Source of the DNA: Kingella denitrificans ATCC 33394 | Lineage (GTDB): Bacteria > Pseudomonadota > Gammaproteobacteria > Burkholderiales > Neisseriaceae | Direction of reading: 5' to 3' | NCBI RefSeq assembly: GCF_000190695.1 | Contig: NZ_GL870929.1 | Location: 2,053,577 to 2,078,569, forward strand | DNA length: 24,993 bases | In this document: positions 16,301-24,400 of the stretch, piece by piece | Position numbering within the stretch: the stretch's first letter is position 1 | How the letters are laid out: each line of letters opens with the position of its first letter | Program-made: the position numbers and the translations under genes | Notes under the pieces: generated by a model | Told to the model about the DNA's origin: nothing | The model's input: only the letters and a program-made list of their open reading frames with translations | Database searches by the model: none

Positions 16301-19155
16301 GCGGCATTGTCCGCGCCCTGTATCCATGCGGCTTTTTCGCTGTCGCTATAATGGCTTGTTTCAATGTGCAGGACGGCGCGGCGGAACAGTTCGGCAATTT
16401 GGGCTGCATCATTATGTGCGGCGGGGCGTATGCGGAATGTTGTTGCGGACGATTTCAGGCTGCCTGAAACCGTTGAAACTGCGGCACTCTGTTCCTTCTC
16501 CTGCGGGAGAGGGTTAGGGAGAGGGTTTGCTGTGGCTGCGGAAAAGTTGGTTTGAGCGGCAACTGTTTTGCCCTCTCCCCAGTTCTCCCCCACGGGGGAG
16601 GGGGTGGTTTGCTGCGGATTTGCAGGATGCAGGCTGCCTGAAACCGCATCCGCCGTATAAAAATCGGGCAGCCGTTCGTGATAAAACGCAAACAGCGCTT
16701 CGTCATCGACCAGCACGTCTTGCTTGCGCGATTTGTGTTCGAGTTCGGTAATTTCCTTAATCAGCTTTTTGTTGTGGACAAAAAAGTCCGCTTTCAAATC
16801 GCATTCCTGCGCCACCAGCGCGCTGCGGATAAAGATTTCGCGCGCTTCTTCGGGGGCGATTCTGCCGTAGGACACGGGGCGGCGCGGCAGGACGGTCAGG
16901 CCGTAGAGCGTTACCCGTTCGCTGGCGATGACTTCGCCGCGTTTTTGTTCCCAGTGCGGCTCGAAATAGTGGTAGCGGACGAGGTGCGGCGCTTCCTGCT
17001 CTATCCATTCGGGCTGGATGGCGGCCACGTCGCGCGCATAAAGTTTCGTTGTTTCAACAAGTTCTGCCGCCATCACCCATTTGGGTTTGGCTTTGAACAG
17101 GGCGGAGGCGGGGAAAAGGTGGAAGCGGCTGCCGCGCGCACCGGTGTAGTCGTTGCCGTCGGGTGATTTCATGCCGACGTTGGCGATGAGGCCGGTGAGC
17201 AGGGCGCGGTGGATTTGTTCGTAGCCCGCTTCTTTGGCGGCGCGGATTTGGGCGCGGTGTTGCTTTTTATCTAGTTGTTTTTGTTTGAGTTTGGCGGATA
17301 AGTCTTGGTCGCCCGCATTTTCAGACGACGTCAGTTGCTTGACTTCGGGAGGCCGTCTGAAAGCGGCTTCCTTGGTGGTCAAACCCATTTCAATCGCGGT
17401 TTGGGCAAGCTGGTGGTGCAGCTCGCGCCACTCGCGCATCCGCAGGTGCGACAGGAAATATTGGCGGCACCATTGCACCAACTGCTTGTTGGACAAGCCT
17501 TTGTCGCGCTCGCGCTGAAAGCTGTCCCAAATGTTCAGATAGGCAAGGAAATCGGACTGCTTGTCGGTAAAACGCTCGTGCGCCTTGGCGGCAGCATCGC
17601 GCGCTTCCAGCGGCCGCTCGCGCGGGTCTTGAATCGACAGCGCGGACGCGATCACCAATATTTCTGCCATGCAGTCGTGCTTCTTCGCCGCCAGCAAAAT
17701 GCGCGCGATTTTCGGGTCGATGGGCAGGCGCGCCATTTGTTCGCCGAGTTTAGTCAGTCCGTTGTGTTCATTAACCGCCCCTAATTCCAACAACACCTGA
17801 AATCCATCATTGATATACCGCTGGTCCGGCGCTTCGAGGAATGGGAATGCCGCCACGTCGCCCAGTTTCAATGCTGCCATGCGCAGGATGACGGCGGCGA
17901 GGTTGCTGCGGACGATTTCGGGGTCGGTGAATTCGGTGCGGCTGTTGAAATCTTCTTCTGAAAACAGTCGGATACACACGCCTGCGGAGACGCGTCCGCA
18001 GCGGCCGGAGCGTTGGCGGGCGGCGGCTTGGGAGATTTTTTCGACATGAAGCTGCTCCACTTTCGCACGCGCGGAATAGCGTTTGACGCGCGCGAGGCCG
18101 GTGTCGATGACGTATTTGATGCCCGGCACGGTGAGCGAGGTTTCGGCGACGTTGGTTGCTAACACGATGCGGCGTTTCGCACCGGTGGGGTGGAAGATTT
18201 TGTGCTGTTCGGCGTGTGACAGGCGTGCGAACAGGGGCAGGATTTCGTCGTTGTGGCGCAGCGTGGACTTGCGCAGGGCTTCGGCGGCTTCGCGGATTTC
18301 GCGTTCGCCCGGCAGGAACACCAAAATATCGCCTTCACCATATCGCGCTAATTCGTCCGCCGCATCGACGATCGCGTCGGTCAGCTCTACTTCCGCGTCG
18401 TCTTCGTCTTTACTGGTCAGCGGGCGGTAGAGGATTTCGACGGGATAGGTACGTCCGCTCACTTCTAAAACGGGGGCGCCGTTGAAGTGTTGGGAAAAGC
18501 GTTCTGCGTCTATGGTGGCCGATGTGATGATGACTTTCAAATCAGGGCGGCGCGGCAGGAGTTGTTTCAGGTAGCCCAGCAGGAAGTCGATGTTCAGGCT
18601 GCGTTCGTGTGCTTCGTCGATGATGATGGTGTCGTAGGCGGCGAGATAACGGTCGGTCTGCGTTTCCGCCAGCAGGATGCCGTCGGTCATCAGCTTGACG
18701 CAGGCATCGCGCGAGGTGTGGTCGGTGAAGCGTACTTTATAGCCGACCGCGCTGCCGATTTCGGTGTGCAGCTCTTCGGCAATCCGCTCCGCCACCGAAC
18801 GCGCGGCCAAACGGCGCGGCTGGGTATGCCCGATCAGCCCCGCCGCCCCGCGCCCGAGTTCCAGACAAATCTTGGGCAACTGCGTGGTTTTGCCCGAACC
18901 GGTTTCGCCGCAAATAATCGTGACCTGATTCTCGGCAATGGCTTTTTTGATTTCTTCAAGCTTCTCGTGAACGGGCAGGGTGTTGTCGAACTCGGGTTTG
19001 GGCAGTTTGGACAGGCGTTGCAGATAGAGGTCGTGCGATTTTCGGTATTTTTCTTCGACTTTGGACAAACTGCCGTATTTGTTGGGATTTTTGAAGGCGG
19101 ATTGCAGGAAGTGGCGGTCTTTGGAGAGGGTTTGGGAGAAATCGGGCGCGGTCAT
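13342..19155 (-). CDS. hrpA: ATP-dependent RNA helicase HrpA with large internal insertion (GNAT, Imm5-like)
   Basis: A 1937-residue protein; E. coli HrpA is 1300. The DEAH/RHA helicase half is intact: Walker A GETGSGKT (residues 83-90), DEAH at 180-183, SATID near 212, QRSGRCGR near 385, then HA2 and OB-type regions to about residue 840. The conserved C-terminal domain resumes at about 1449 (FLSRDDLM, FKLSYRFEPHHPLDGVTLTLPL, GRDL, MIEELRVSLFAQELKTPYPV) and runs to the end. Between them lie about 600 extra residues: repeat A (849-898), a GNAT acetyltransferase (about 900-1060), repeat B (1066-1115), a small beta-rich segment (about 1127-1205) and an Imm5-like helical domain (about 1268-1390). 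The linkers are encoded by uptake sequences. The frame is open throughout. HrpA rescues stalled ribosomes or remodels RNA; the role of the inserts is unknown. Confidence 0.9.
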   Translation of the reverse strand: MTAPDFSQTLSKDRHFLQSAFKNPNKYGSLSKVEEKYRKSHDLYLQRLSKLPKPEFDNTLPVHEKLEEIKKAIAENQVTIICGETGSGKTTQLPKICLELGRGAAGLIGHTQPRRLAARSVAERIAEELHTEIGSAVGYKVRFTDHTSRDACVKLMTDGILLAETQTDRYLAAYDTIIIDEAHERSLNIDFLLGYLKQLLPRRPDLKVIITSATIDAERFSQHFNGAPVLEVSGRTYPVEILYRPLTSKDEDDAEVELTDAIVDAADELARYGEGDILVFLPGEREIREAAEALRKSTLRHNDEILPLFARLSHAEQHKIFHPTGAKRRIVLATNVAETSLTVPGIKYVIDTGLARVKRYSARAKVEQLHVEKISQAAARQRSGRCGRVSAGVCIRLFSEEDFNSRTEFTDPEIVRSNLAAVILRMAALKLGDVAAFPFLEAPDQRYINDGFQVLLELGAVNEHNGLTKLGEQMARLPIDPKIARILLAAKKHDCMAEILVIASALSIQDPRERPLEARDAAAKAHERFTDKQSDFLAYLNIWDSFQRERDKGLSNKQLVQWCRQYFLSHLRMREWRELHHQLAQTAIEMGLTTKEAAFRRPPEVKQLTSSENAGDQDLSAKLKQKQLDKKQHRAQIRAAKEAGYEQIHRALLTGLIANVGMKSPDGNDYTGARGSRFHLFPASALFKAKPKWVMAAELVETTKLYARDVAAIQPEWIEQEAPHLVRYHYFEPHWEQKRGEVIASERVTLYGLTVLPRRPVSYGRIAPEEAREIFIRSALVAQECDLKADFFVHNKKLIKEITELEHKSRKQDVLVDDEALFAFYHERLPDFYTADAVSGSLHPANPQQTTPSPVGENWGEGKTVAAQTNFSAATANPLPNPLPQEKEQSAAVSTVSGSLKSSATTFRIRPAAHNDAAQIAELFRRAVLHIETSHYSDSEKAAWIQGADNAAFWQKRIGRGCIRLAAQNDRILGFIEYLPEQNHLDCLFTDPAHQRQGVASALLSAVLPQADADKTVTADVSAAALPFFKKQGFILQHQNQIQRNGSVLINYRMILQTDSIDTAAQTTPSPAGEGRGEGKTVAAQTNFSATTANPLPNPLPQEREQSAATLTVSDDSKAQRLPENPLCYADGQPILLGDRVTITSKQWHGKIVALIAEQQCDPSIGSAEEWATLQSGVMAQFDEAGLVHYPDAETADELILLARADAADVLNSKKHNVAQATHADSKDTGNRAREPSSHTLQNISDDLKPEPLPEYCRPKIRIADDAEQRDRLCRLLVAQNQHDLATWAMQCVQHILPLLPDAVEADAVHDAFDLLKRWQNGQADVAQLRQTGFALHKLAKEQQNRVATAVLRAAGQAVGVGHMKEHAPVCGDYAVKAVGLANGQNPQAVSQERQWQLEQLQRIAAQPSSLHPERLPENTAGTLSDDPKPKKQPAPQKGRLKPLPLADIRTFQAWLKTAERDNPRLLFLSRDDLMQHAAAHITEEQFPKHWQTADGKFKLSYRFEPHHPLDGVTLTLPLTVLNRISPAALEWLVPGMIREKIQLQIKALPKQIRRICVPVPEFITQFLSQNPDRNAPILPQLAQAIAKTAGDIRILEQINQDEWAAFRLPEHCYFNLRIIDDGGQELAMGRDLIQIQQQLGKAAATTFRDNTQEFERDNVTAWDIGTLPESIKFARGKQQLTGYLGLQKEKDGRIALRLFDTSAAAEQAHRLGVIELMKLQLKEQVKDLNKGIQGFTQAAMLLKHINADTLRDDLTQAVCDRAFIGEDELPRNEKAFKEQIKRARSRLPAVKEALSRYLQETAAAYAELNGKLGKHPLTHLMRQRLQTLLAAGFATRTPWAQWPRLPIYLKAMTLRLEKYSGNPARDAAREADIQELEQMWQEKTDSLVKQGQPVSDDLAAFRWMIEELRVSLFAQELKTPYPVSVKRLLKEWEGLR
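14831..14932. repeat. Cluster of five DUS of four dialects inside hrpA
   Basis: In about 100 bp: TTCAGACGGCCT (AG-DUS reversed, 14831-14842), TGCAGGCTGCTT (14851-14862), GGGTCGTCTGAA (one base from mucDUS, 14873-14884), TTCAGGTAGCCT (eikDUS reversed, 14902-14913) and TGCAGGCTGCTT again (14921-14932). They encode a linker reading ERLPENTAGTLSDDPKPKKQ and on through GRLKPL, just before the conserved C-terminal domain resumes. Confidence 0.85.
15413..15424 (+). repeat. Exact mucosa-type DUS inside hrpA
   Basis: AGGTCGTCTGAA, exact, encoding SDDLK in the linker before the Imm5-like domain. Another exact copy lies at 13460-13471 near the hrpA 3' end. Confidence 0.8.
15784..15795 (-). repeat. Exact Eikenella-type DUS inside hrpA
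   Basis: TTCAGGTAGCCT on the plus strand is the reverse complement of AGGCTACCTGAA. It encodes RLPE in the linker after repeat copy B and is followed by a partial muc-type word at 15808-15818. Confidence 0.75.
15813..15960. repeat. 148-bp direct repeat, copy B (REP-like palindromic doublet)
   Basis: Nearly identical to 16464-16611, with a period of 651 bp (217 codons). Each copy holds two GC-rich palindromes: here CCCTCTCC/GGAGAGGG at 15843-15862 and a perfect 20-bp palindrome at 15932-15951. These resemble widespread intergenic REP elements, but here are translated in frame as PSPAGEGRGEG and NPLPNPLPQERE. Confidence 0.85.
15961..16463 (-). other. GNAT acetyltransferase module embedded in hrpA
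   Basis: The 503 bp between the two direct repeats encode a whole GNAT-like fold. It starts TTFRIRPAAHNDAAQIAELF; residues EYLPEQNHLDCLFTDPAHQRQGVASALL hold the acetyl-CoA pyrophosphate-binding Q/RxxGxA motif (HQRQGVASALL); it ends with LPFFKKQGF, a GNAT motif B pattern. As a stand-alone protein it would be a typical small acetyltransferase. Its substrate is unknown. Confidence 0.8.
16464..16611. repeat. 148-bp direct repeat, copy A (REP-like palindromic doublet)
   Basis: The partner of 15813-15960, in the same orientation and at the other edge of the GNAT module. It reads PSPVGENWGEG and NPLPNPLPQEKE in the hrpA frame. A Simonsiella-type DUS overlaps its edge (16457-16468) and another is at 16631-16642. 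Confidence 0.85.
17350..17361 (+). repeat. Exact AG-DUS inside hrpA
   Basis: AGGCCGTCTGAA, the dialect of several classical Neisseria species, in the helicase half of hrpA, with a near-copy (TTCAGACGACGT) at 17320-17331 in opposite orientation. Confidence 0.75.
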
Positions 19156-19187
19156 AAAATCGGTTTGATTACAACTGAAAAAACAAG

Positions 19188-19193
19188 ATTATA
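19188..19193 (-). promoter_or_regulatory. Extended -10 promoter of hrpA
   Basis: TATAAT on the minus strand preceded by TGC, giving the TGnTATAAT extended -10 form, 33 bases upstream of ATG 19155. No clear -35 box. No good Shine-Dalgarno site precedes the hrpA start. Confidence 0.5.
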
Positions 19194-19330
19194 GCAAAAA
19201 CATGATTGGGATTTTCAGCTAATTCTCGGCTAATTCTTCTGCACTACAATGTGCAGGCTGCTTTTTGCGCTGTCCGTTTGGGTGGGGCAATTATTGGAAA
19301 ATGCGGTACACTATTGATTTTTTGGGAAAT

Positions 19331-20014
19331 ATGAGTATGCGGATTTTATTGGTGGAAGACGACGGCATGATTGCCCAAGCGGTGATGATGGGTTTGAAGC
19401 ACGCCAATTATGCGGTGGATTGGGTGCAGGACGGATTGGCGGCGCAAACCGCATTGGCCGGTCAGAATTATGATTTGGTGCTGCTGGATTTGGGTTTGCC
19501 CAAGCAGGACGGTTTGAGCATGCTACGGCATATCCGGCAAAACCGGAATCTCACGCCGGTGCTGATTGTGACGGCGCAAGACGATTTGGACAGCAGGCTG
19601 TCGGGATTGGACGGCGGTGCGGACGATTATGTGGTCAAACCCTTTGATATGGCAGAATTATTGGCACGGATTCGGGCGGTATTGCGCCGTCATCACGGGC
19701 AGGCTGCACCGCTCATCAGCAATGGTGTGATTACGCTCAACCCGGCCACCTATCAAGTGCAACTGGCGGGTCAGGAAGAAAACATTTCATTGAGCAATAA
19801 GGAATTTGCTATTTTGCAGGCACTGGTCAGCCGTGCCGGTACGATTCATTCGCGTGCCGATTTGGAAGACAAAATTTATGGCTGGGGCGACGAGGTGGAA
19901 AGTAATGCCATCGATTTTTTAATTCACAGCCTGCGCAAGAAAATCGGCAAAGATCTGATTAAAAATATCCGCGGCGTGGGCTGGCTGGTGGCCAAAGGAG
20001 AAGAAGCATCGTGA
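19331..20014 (+). CDS. OmpR-family response regulator (QseB/PmrA-like)
   Basis: A receiver domain (residues 1-115, numbering from MRILL) with the acidic pair Glu7-Asp8, phospho-acceptor Asp51 in LVLLDLGLP, Thr79 and Lys101 in VVKPFD, followed by a winged-helix DNA-binding domain from about residue 125 (SLSNKEFAILQALVSRAG, SNAIDFLIHSLRKKIG, IRGVGWLV). It most resembles the QseB/PmrA branch. Two starts are possible, ATG 19331 (MSMRILL) and 19337 (MRILL); GGGA at 19324 is better spaced for 19337. The open frame extends upstream to 19265, but those residues are not part of the receiver fold. It overlaps the kinase gene by 4 bases (GTGA), so both are translated together. Regulon unknown. Confidence 0.9.
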   Translation: MSMRILLVEDDGMIAQAVMMGLKHANYAVDWVQDGLAAQTALAGQNYDLVLLDLGLPKQDGLSMLRHIRQNRNLTPVLIVTAQDDLDSRLSGLDGGADDYVVKPFDMAELLARIRAVLRRHHGQAAPLISNGVITLNPATYQVQLAGQEENISLSNKEFAILQALVSRAGTIHSRADLEDKIYGWGDEVESNAIDFLIHSLRKKIGKDLIKNIRGVGWLVAKGEEAS

Positions 20015-21330
20015 AGCAGGCATTTGAAACAGTGAGCGGGGCCGTGCAGAGCATCCGGCATTCCATCCAGTGGAAACTGGGCGTGGGCTTTACCCTGGCA
20101 TCGGCATTATTGGCCGCTATCGCAGGCGCCACGGTGTTTTACGACACATATCACGAAACGCATGAATTGCAGGACGATTTATTGCAACAGGTTGCCTCTT
20201 ATGTGCCGCATTCGGGCGCATGGAAGCAGGCTGCAGACAGTGAAAACGATGCGCGGATTTTTGTCTATTCGAGCCGAAATCCGCCTAATTCGTCTATTGC
20301 CCTATTTTTACAGCAAAAATCGGAAGGATTCTACAATTTGACCGATGATGACGAACCATTCCGCGCTTATGTGCATGAAACCGAAGCGGGCAAGATTTTG
20401 GTGATGCAGGAAACCGAGTACCGCGAAGATTTGGCATCGCGTTCCGCGTGGACCAGCGTGTGGCCGATATTGCTGTTTTTGCCGTTGATGCTGCTGCTGA
20501 TTGTGTGGGTGGTCCGTAAAAATATGCGCCCCATCCACCGTTTGTCGCAGGCCGTATCGCAGCGGACGGAGCAGGATTTGACGCCGCTGCCGACACAGAA
20601 TATCCCGAGCGAAGTGATGGGCTTTGTTTCGGCCATCAATTTGCTGTTGGACAAGGCCGGCCGGTTTATGCAGCAGCAAAAACGGTTTATCGCCGATGCG
20701 TCCCACGAATTGCGCAGCCCGATGACGGCATTGTCGTTGCAGGTGGAGAACTTGCAGCAGTTGCCGCTGTCGGATGAGGCAAAGGCGCAGGTGGCTCAGA
20801 TTCAGCAGGGCATTCAGCGGAATCGCCATTTGTTGGAACAGTTGTTGTCGCTGGCGCGGCTGCAAAATACTTCGGGTGCGGAGCGGCATTGGGTGGATGT
20901 GAATGCGGTGTTTCGTCAGGTGATTGAGGCGGTGCTGCCATTGGCGGCGGACAAGGATATCGGCGTGGTTTCTTCATCCAATGTGGAAGTGATGGGTGAA
21001 GAAATGGATTTTTATCTGTTAATCAAAACATTGGTGGATAATGCGGTGAGTTATACGCCGGCAGGCAGCCAGATTGATTTATCGGCGGAAGAGACGGAAA
21101 ACGCATGGCTGATTCATGTGGAAGATAATGGTTGCGGGATTTCTGCCGCAGAACGCGAACGTGTGCTGGAGCCGTTTTACCGTATTTTGGGCACACGGCA
21201 ACAAGGTTCCGGTTTAGGTTTGTCGATTGCGCAGGAGATTGTGCGCAAATATCGCGGCAGCCTGCAATTATGCGATAGCCGGCATTTTGAGCATGGTTTA
21301 TGGGTCAGGATTGAGCTGCCGAAAACGTGA
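20011..21330 (+). CDS. Two-component sensor histidine kinase (QseC-like)
   Basis: A 439-residue inner-membrane kinase. TM helix 1 is at about residues 24-43, a periplasmic sensor region at about 44-148, and TM helix 2 at about 150-170 (WPILLFLPLMLLLIVWVV). HAMP-like segment then H-box FIADASHELRSPMTAL with phospho-acceptor His232, N-box LVDNAVSYTP with Asn344, G1 box EDNGCGI, F-box and G2 box GSGLGLSIAQ: all catalytic motifs are present. It should phosphorylate the regulator encoded just upstream. The start is GTG 20011, overlapping the regulator stop codon. The sensor domain is not recognised, so the signal is unknown. Confidence 0.92.
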   Translation: MKQAFETVSGAVQSIRHSIQWKLGVGFTLASALLAAIAGATVFYDTYHETHELQDDLLQQVASYVPHSGAWKQAADSENDARIFVYSSRNPPNSSIALFLQQKSEGFYNLTDDDEPFRAYVHETEAGKILVMQETEYREDLASRSAWTSVWPILLFLPLMLLLIVWVVRKNMRPIHRLSQAVSQRTEQDLTPLPTQNIPSEVMGFVSAINLLLDKAGRFMQQQKRFIADASHELRSPMTALSLQVENLQQLPLSDEAKAQVAQIQQGIQRNRHLLEQLLSLARLQNTSGAERHWVDVNAVFRQVIEAVLPLAADKDIGVVSSSNVEVMGEEMDFYLLIKTLVDNAVSYTPAGSQIDLSAEETENAWLIHVEDNGCGISAAERERVLEPFYRILGTRQQGSGLGLSIAQEIVRKYRGSLQLCDSRHFEHGLWVRIELPKT

Positions 21331-21333
21331 TGA

Positions 21334-21377
21334 AAAAGCAGCCTGCACTTTAAAAAAACAAGGTGCAGGCTGCTTTT
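21334..21377. terminator. DUS hairpin after the kinase gene
   Basis: Arms 21334-21348 and 21363-21377 are 15-bp perfect complements containing the dominant DUS, and the stem extends inward with a G-T pair; the outer arm ends in TTTT. Confidence 0.8.
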
Positions 21378-21390
21378 GGATTGGCGACAA

Positions 21391-21422
21391 AAAAGGACAG
21401 ATATTGATTTATCTGTCCTTTT
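21391..21422 (-). terminator. Intrinsic terminator of the pilC-type gene
   Basis: Arms AAAAGGACAGAT (21391-21402) and ATCTGTCCTTTT (21411-21422) form a perfect 12-bp stem with an 8-base loop and a T run on the minus strand. It contains no uptake word. Confidence 0.8.
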
Positions 21423-21442
21423 GCTATTAAAAATCCTCTCAA

Positions 21443-24400
21443 TTAGAAGATTTCACGCCAAGACAAGCGGTTCAAACGAACAGGATCATTGTTCACACAA
21501 GTGAACTGGTTAACCTGAGAGCCGCCGGTCGAAGTTTGGCTGACCAGGTTTTGCGTTGAACGGCAGTTTACGTTGCTGCCCTTTTGCGCCAAGGTACCTG
21601 AACGCGTTACACCGGTAGAAGACAATGCAGCCTGCGAGTTGGTCAAGAAGATACTGCGCGAGCTGGCACCGGTATAAGCGACACTTACGATAATCTCATT
21701 GGTACCATTTTTCTCAACCTCTGTTCCCCAGAACACGCTTTCGGAAGCCATACCGTTATTGGCATCTGCAATGATACGGTAACCCGATGTGGATGTGGAG
21801 TCAGGCGTACATGTCAGTTTTGGCGTTGTATTGTTGCTGCCAACGATTTTCTCGATATTCCAAATCGCACCGGCTGTTTTGGCAGTAACGGTCAATACCT
21901 CAGGCGTTGTGGTGACACGGTAATTGTCGGGCAAATCCATGTAGAAACCACGGCGTTTGGATTGATCGGTATATTGTGTTGCCGTAGAAATTGTAAACGC
22001 CTCACCGCCTTTGCTATTAGTTGTTGCCTTCAAAGTTTGTGACAACAAATCAGAGCGCTCAGTTGGACGGCAATCCCCTGTGGTATCGCCAACGGCACAG
22101 TTTTTGTAGTCGTCGAAAATACCATATAGGCTTTGTTTGCCGACTGATGTCAAATCGCCTTGATACAGATTGCTACCGGTACCGAAATAGATACCGACTT
22201 TGCCGTCATACCAGTTGATCAGGTTAGGTTCGGCAATAATAGGCTGGTTACCTTCCGATTTATACACTTGACGCGCGCCCCATGTGCTGCTGTCGCCACG
22301 TAAATCGAAGCGCCAGATATTGCCCTTGAAGTCGCCGGCATATACCAAGTCAATGATACCGTCATTATTGATGTCGATACCTTGCGGTGCAGTCAAACCA
22401 TCGTGCGCATCAATGATTTGTTGCGCAGAACCTTCCGCATTGCTGGTAGCGCTAAATGCACGGCTGATTGGAATGTGTTTAATCAAGCTGCCGCGAGTAC
22501 CGGTAGGTGTCAAGCCCCCCCCGCGTTTATAGTTTCTCGCCATGTGGTCTAAAACATATAAACCTAATTGAGGAGTGTTGGGAGCATCCATACCGTTGGT
22601 CATCATGGCCGCAACGCGGACATCACCGGAAGTCCATTTTTTAGTACTGCCATCCATGGCGACATAACCTACTTTTGTACCACCAAATTGGTAACCGATT
22701 TGGTTATAGAAGCTGTTGGCTGCACCGTAAGTACCAGTGGAGTTATCCCACATAGGCATGCTGTTGTGTACTTGTGCCAAACCAGCATCCAGACCTACAG
22801 GAGAACCAGACTTGTCTTTACCGCCTACCATCAGTGCAAAAGAACCGCGAGCACCTGAACCCATGCTGCTAATGAGCGTGTGTTCGCCTTCTTCGGTAGT
22901 CACTTGCAACAAGTCACCTGCTACAAAGTTTTGTTTTGGGTTTTGGACGGAGCTGTAGCTTTTCTCTGCGGTAAACACCAAATTACGCAACACAGTATCG
23001 CTAGCATTGCCACGCTGCATAGTACCTGGGACATATTGCAGCACTTCTATGTATGGATGTGTGTTTTTATCTGCGCCTGTGTTGGCTTGCAGGATGTGCA
23101 GCATACCGTCATTGGATGGGACAGCCATAAATTTGCGACGGTCAAAGTCACTTGGACCGGAGGCACGTGCAACCACATCGCCAAATGATACAACATTACC
23201 GCTGACATCACCCATATAGCGAGACAGACCTGTGGCACTACTTTGGTTGCGGTCACGGTAGCGGCTGTCTACAACATCGGTCGTTCCCCAGCGCAAGAGC
23301 CATTGCATGAGTTTTTTATACTCATTGCTATCGTTAGAAAGCGTGATCGGGAACAAAGTATTGTTGCCGATACTTGGCATATCCGGACGAGTGGGGTTAA
23401 TACCGAAAGTAGCATTGTTAAAGTCTGACGGGAAAGAGTTTTGCGTCACTTGCGCCACACCGGTTGGTGTGCTGAACAATGCTCTGGAAGTCAGTATATT
23501 GGAACCGGTTGCCGCATATCGTGTTTGACCGAAGCTGGTCAAATCGAATGATTTGCTGGCAGGCAGGTATTTGTAGAAACGCAGTTCACTGGTCCAGGTA
23601 CTTGGGTTCATGGTAGTGGAAGCGGACGCGGTCACTTTACCTGTAGCATCAGTGGAAATAGATGACAAAGCGTTGCTATAACCTGCATCGCGAGCGATTG
23701 CGTTTAGGGCGCTGGTCAGAGCCGCTTTTAATTGGTCACCCTCATTTGCAATGAAATACTGCCCACCACCTTGACGAGCCATTTCGCTCAACAATTGAAC
23801 GTTGGCTTGGAAACCCACGGTATAGGTGGTAATAGTTTGCTTGCTAAAATCTTGTCCAACAGGGCTGCCGGTTGCGTCATTAAACGATTTACCCTCGGCA
23901 TCTCTGCCGCTATCCATCATGTCCCAATTGTGTGCCAAATAGGCAATGCGCGCAGTCGAGTAAGCAGAATCCCAGCTTCCGTTCGCGCCATTATTAATGG
24001 CTTGACGGAGCGTGGCATCACTACGAAGGATATAGTCTTGGCGCATCAACCGACCCAATTGGTATCTTACGGGGAAACCTGTTGGCTCACCGTCGGAAAC
24101 AAAGATAATATAGTTTTTCTGGCAACGGTATTTAATCGGTGATGTATATTGGGTATTAGGTGAATTCGCCGTCGTGCCTTCCGGCATGCCGCGGAAATAA
24201 CGGATGGCTTCATAGTAAGCACTTGGAATCGGTGTGTTGGTATTTGCAGGCAGGCCGTTAATGGTGCTGATGAGCTGGTTATAGTTTGCCGCACCAGTGG
24301 TTGAGCTTACATCCAAGACTGGCTGTTTCAGCTTGCCGCCGATGGAATACCATTGGTCGGACCAAATTCTTTGCTCAGAAGCGGTTGGGTTCAGAGCATC

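Noticed and set aside
15813..16611. The 148-bp repeats as Correia elements (CREE)
   Set aside because: They lack the TATAGTGG-type terminal inverted repeats of Correia elements; their palindromes are of the CCCTCTCC/GGAGAGGG kind.
13342..19155. hrpA as a broken or misassembled gene because of its extreme length and repeats
   Set aside because: The frame is open for 1937 codons, the helicase and C-terminal halves are both intact, and the two repeats are spaced by an exact multiple of three. Misassembly cannot be excluded but is not indicated.
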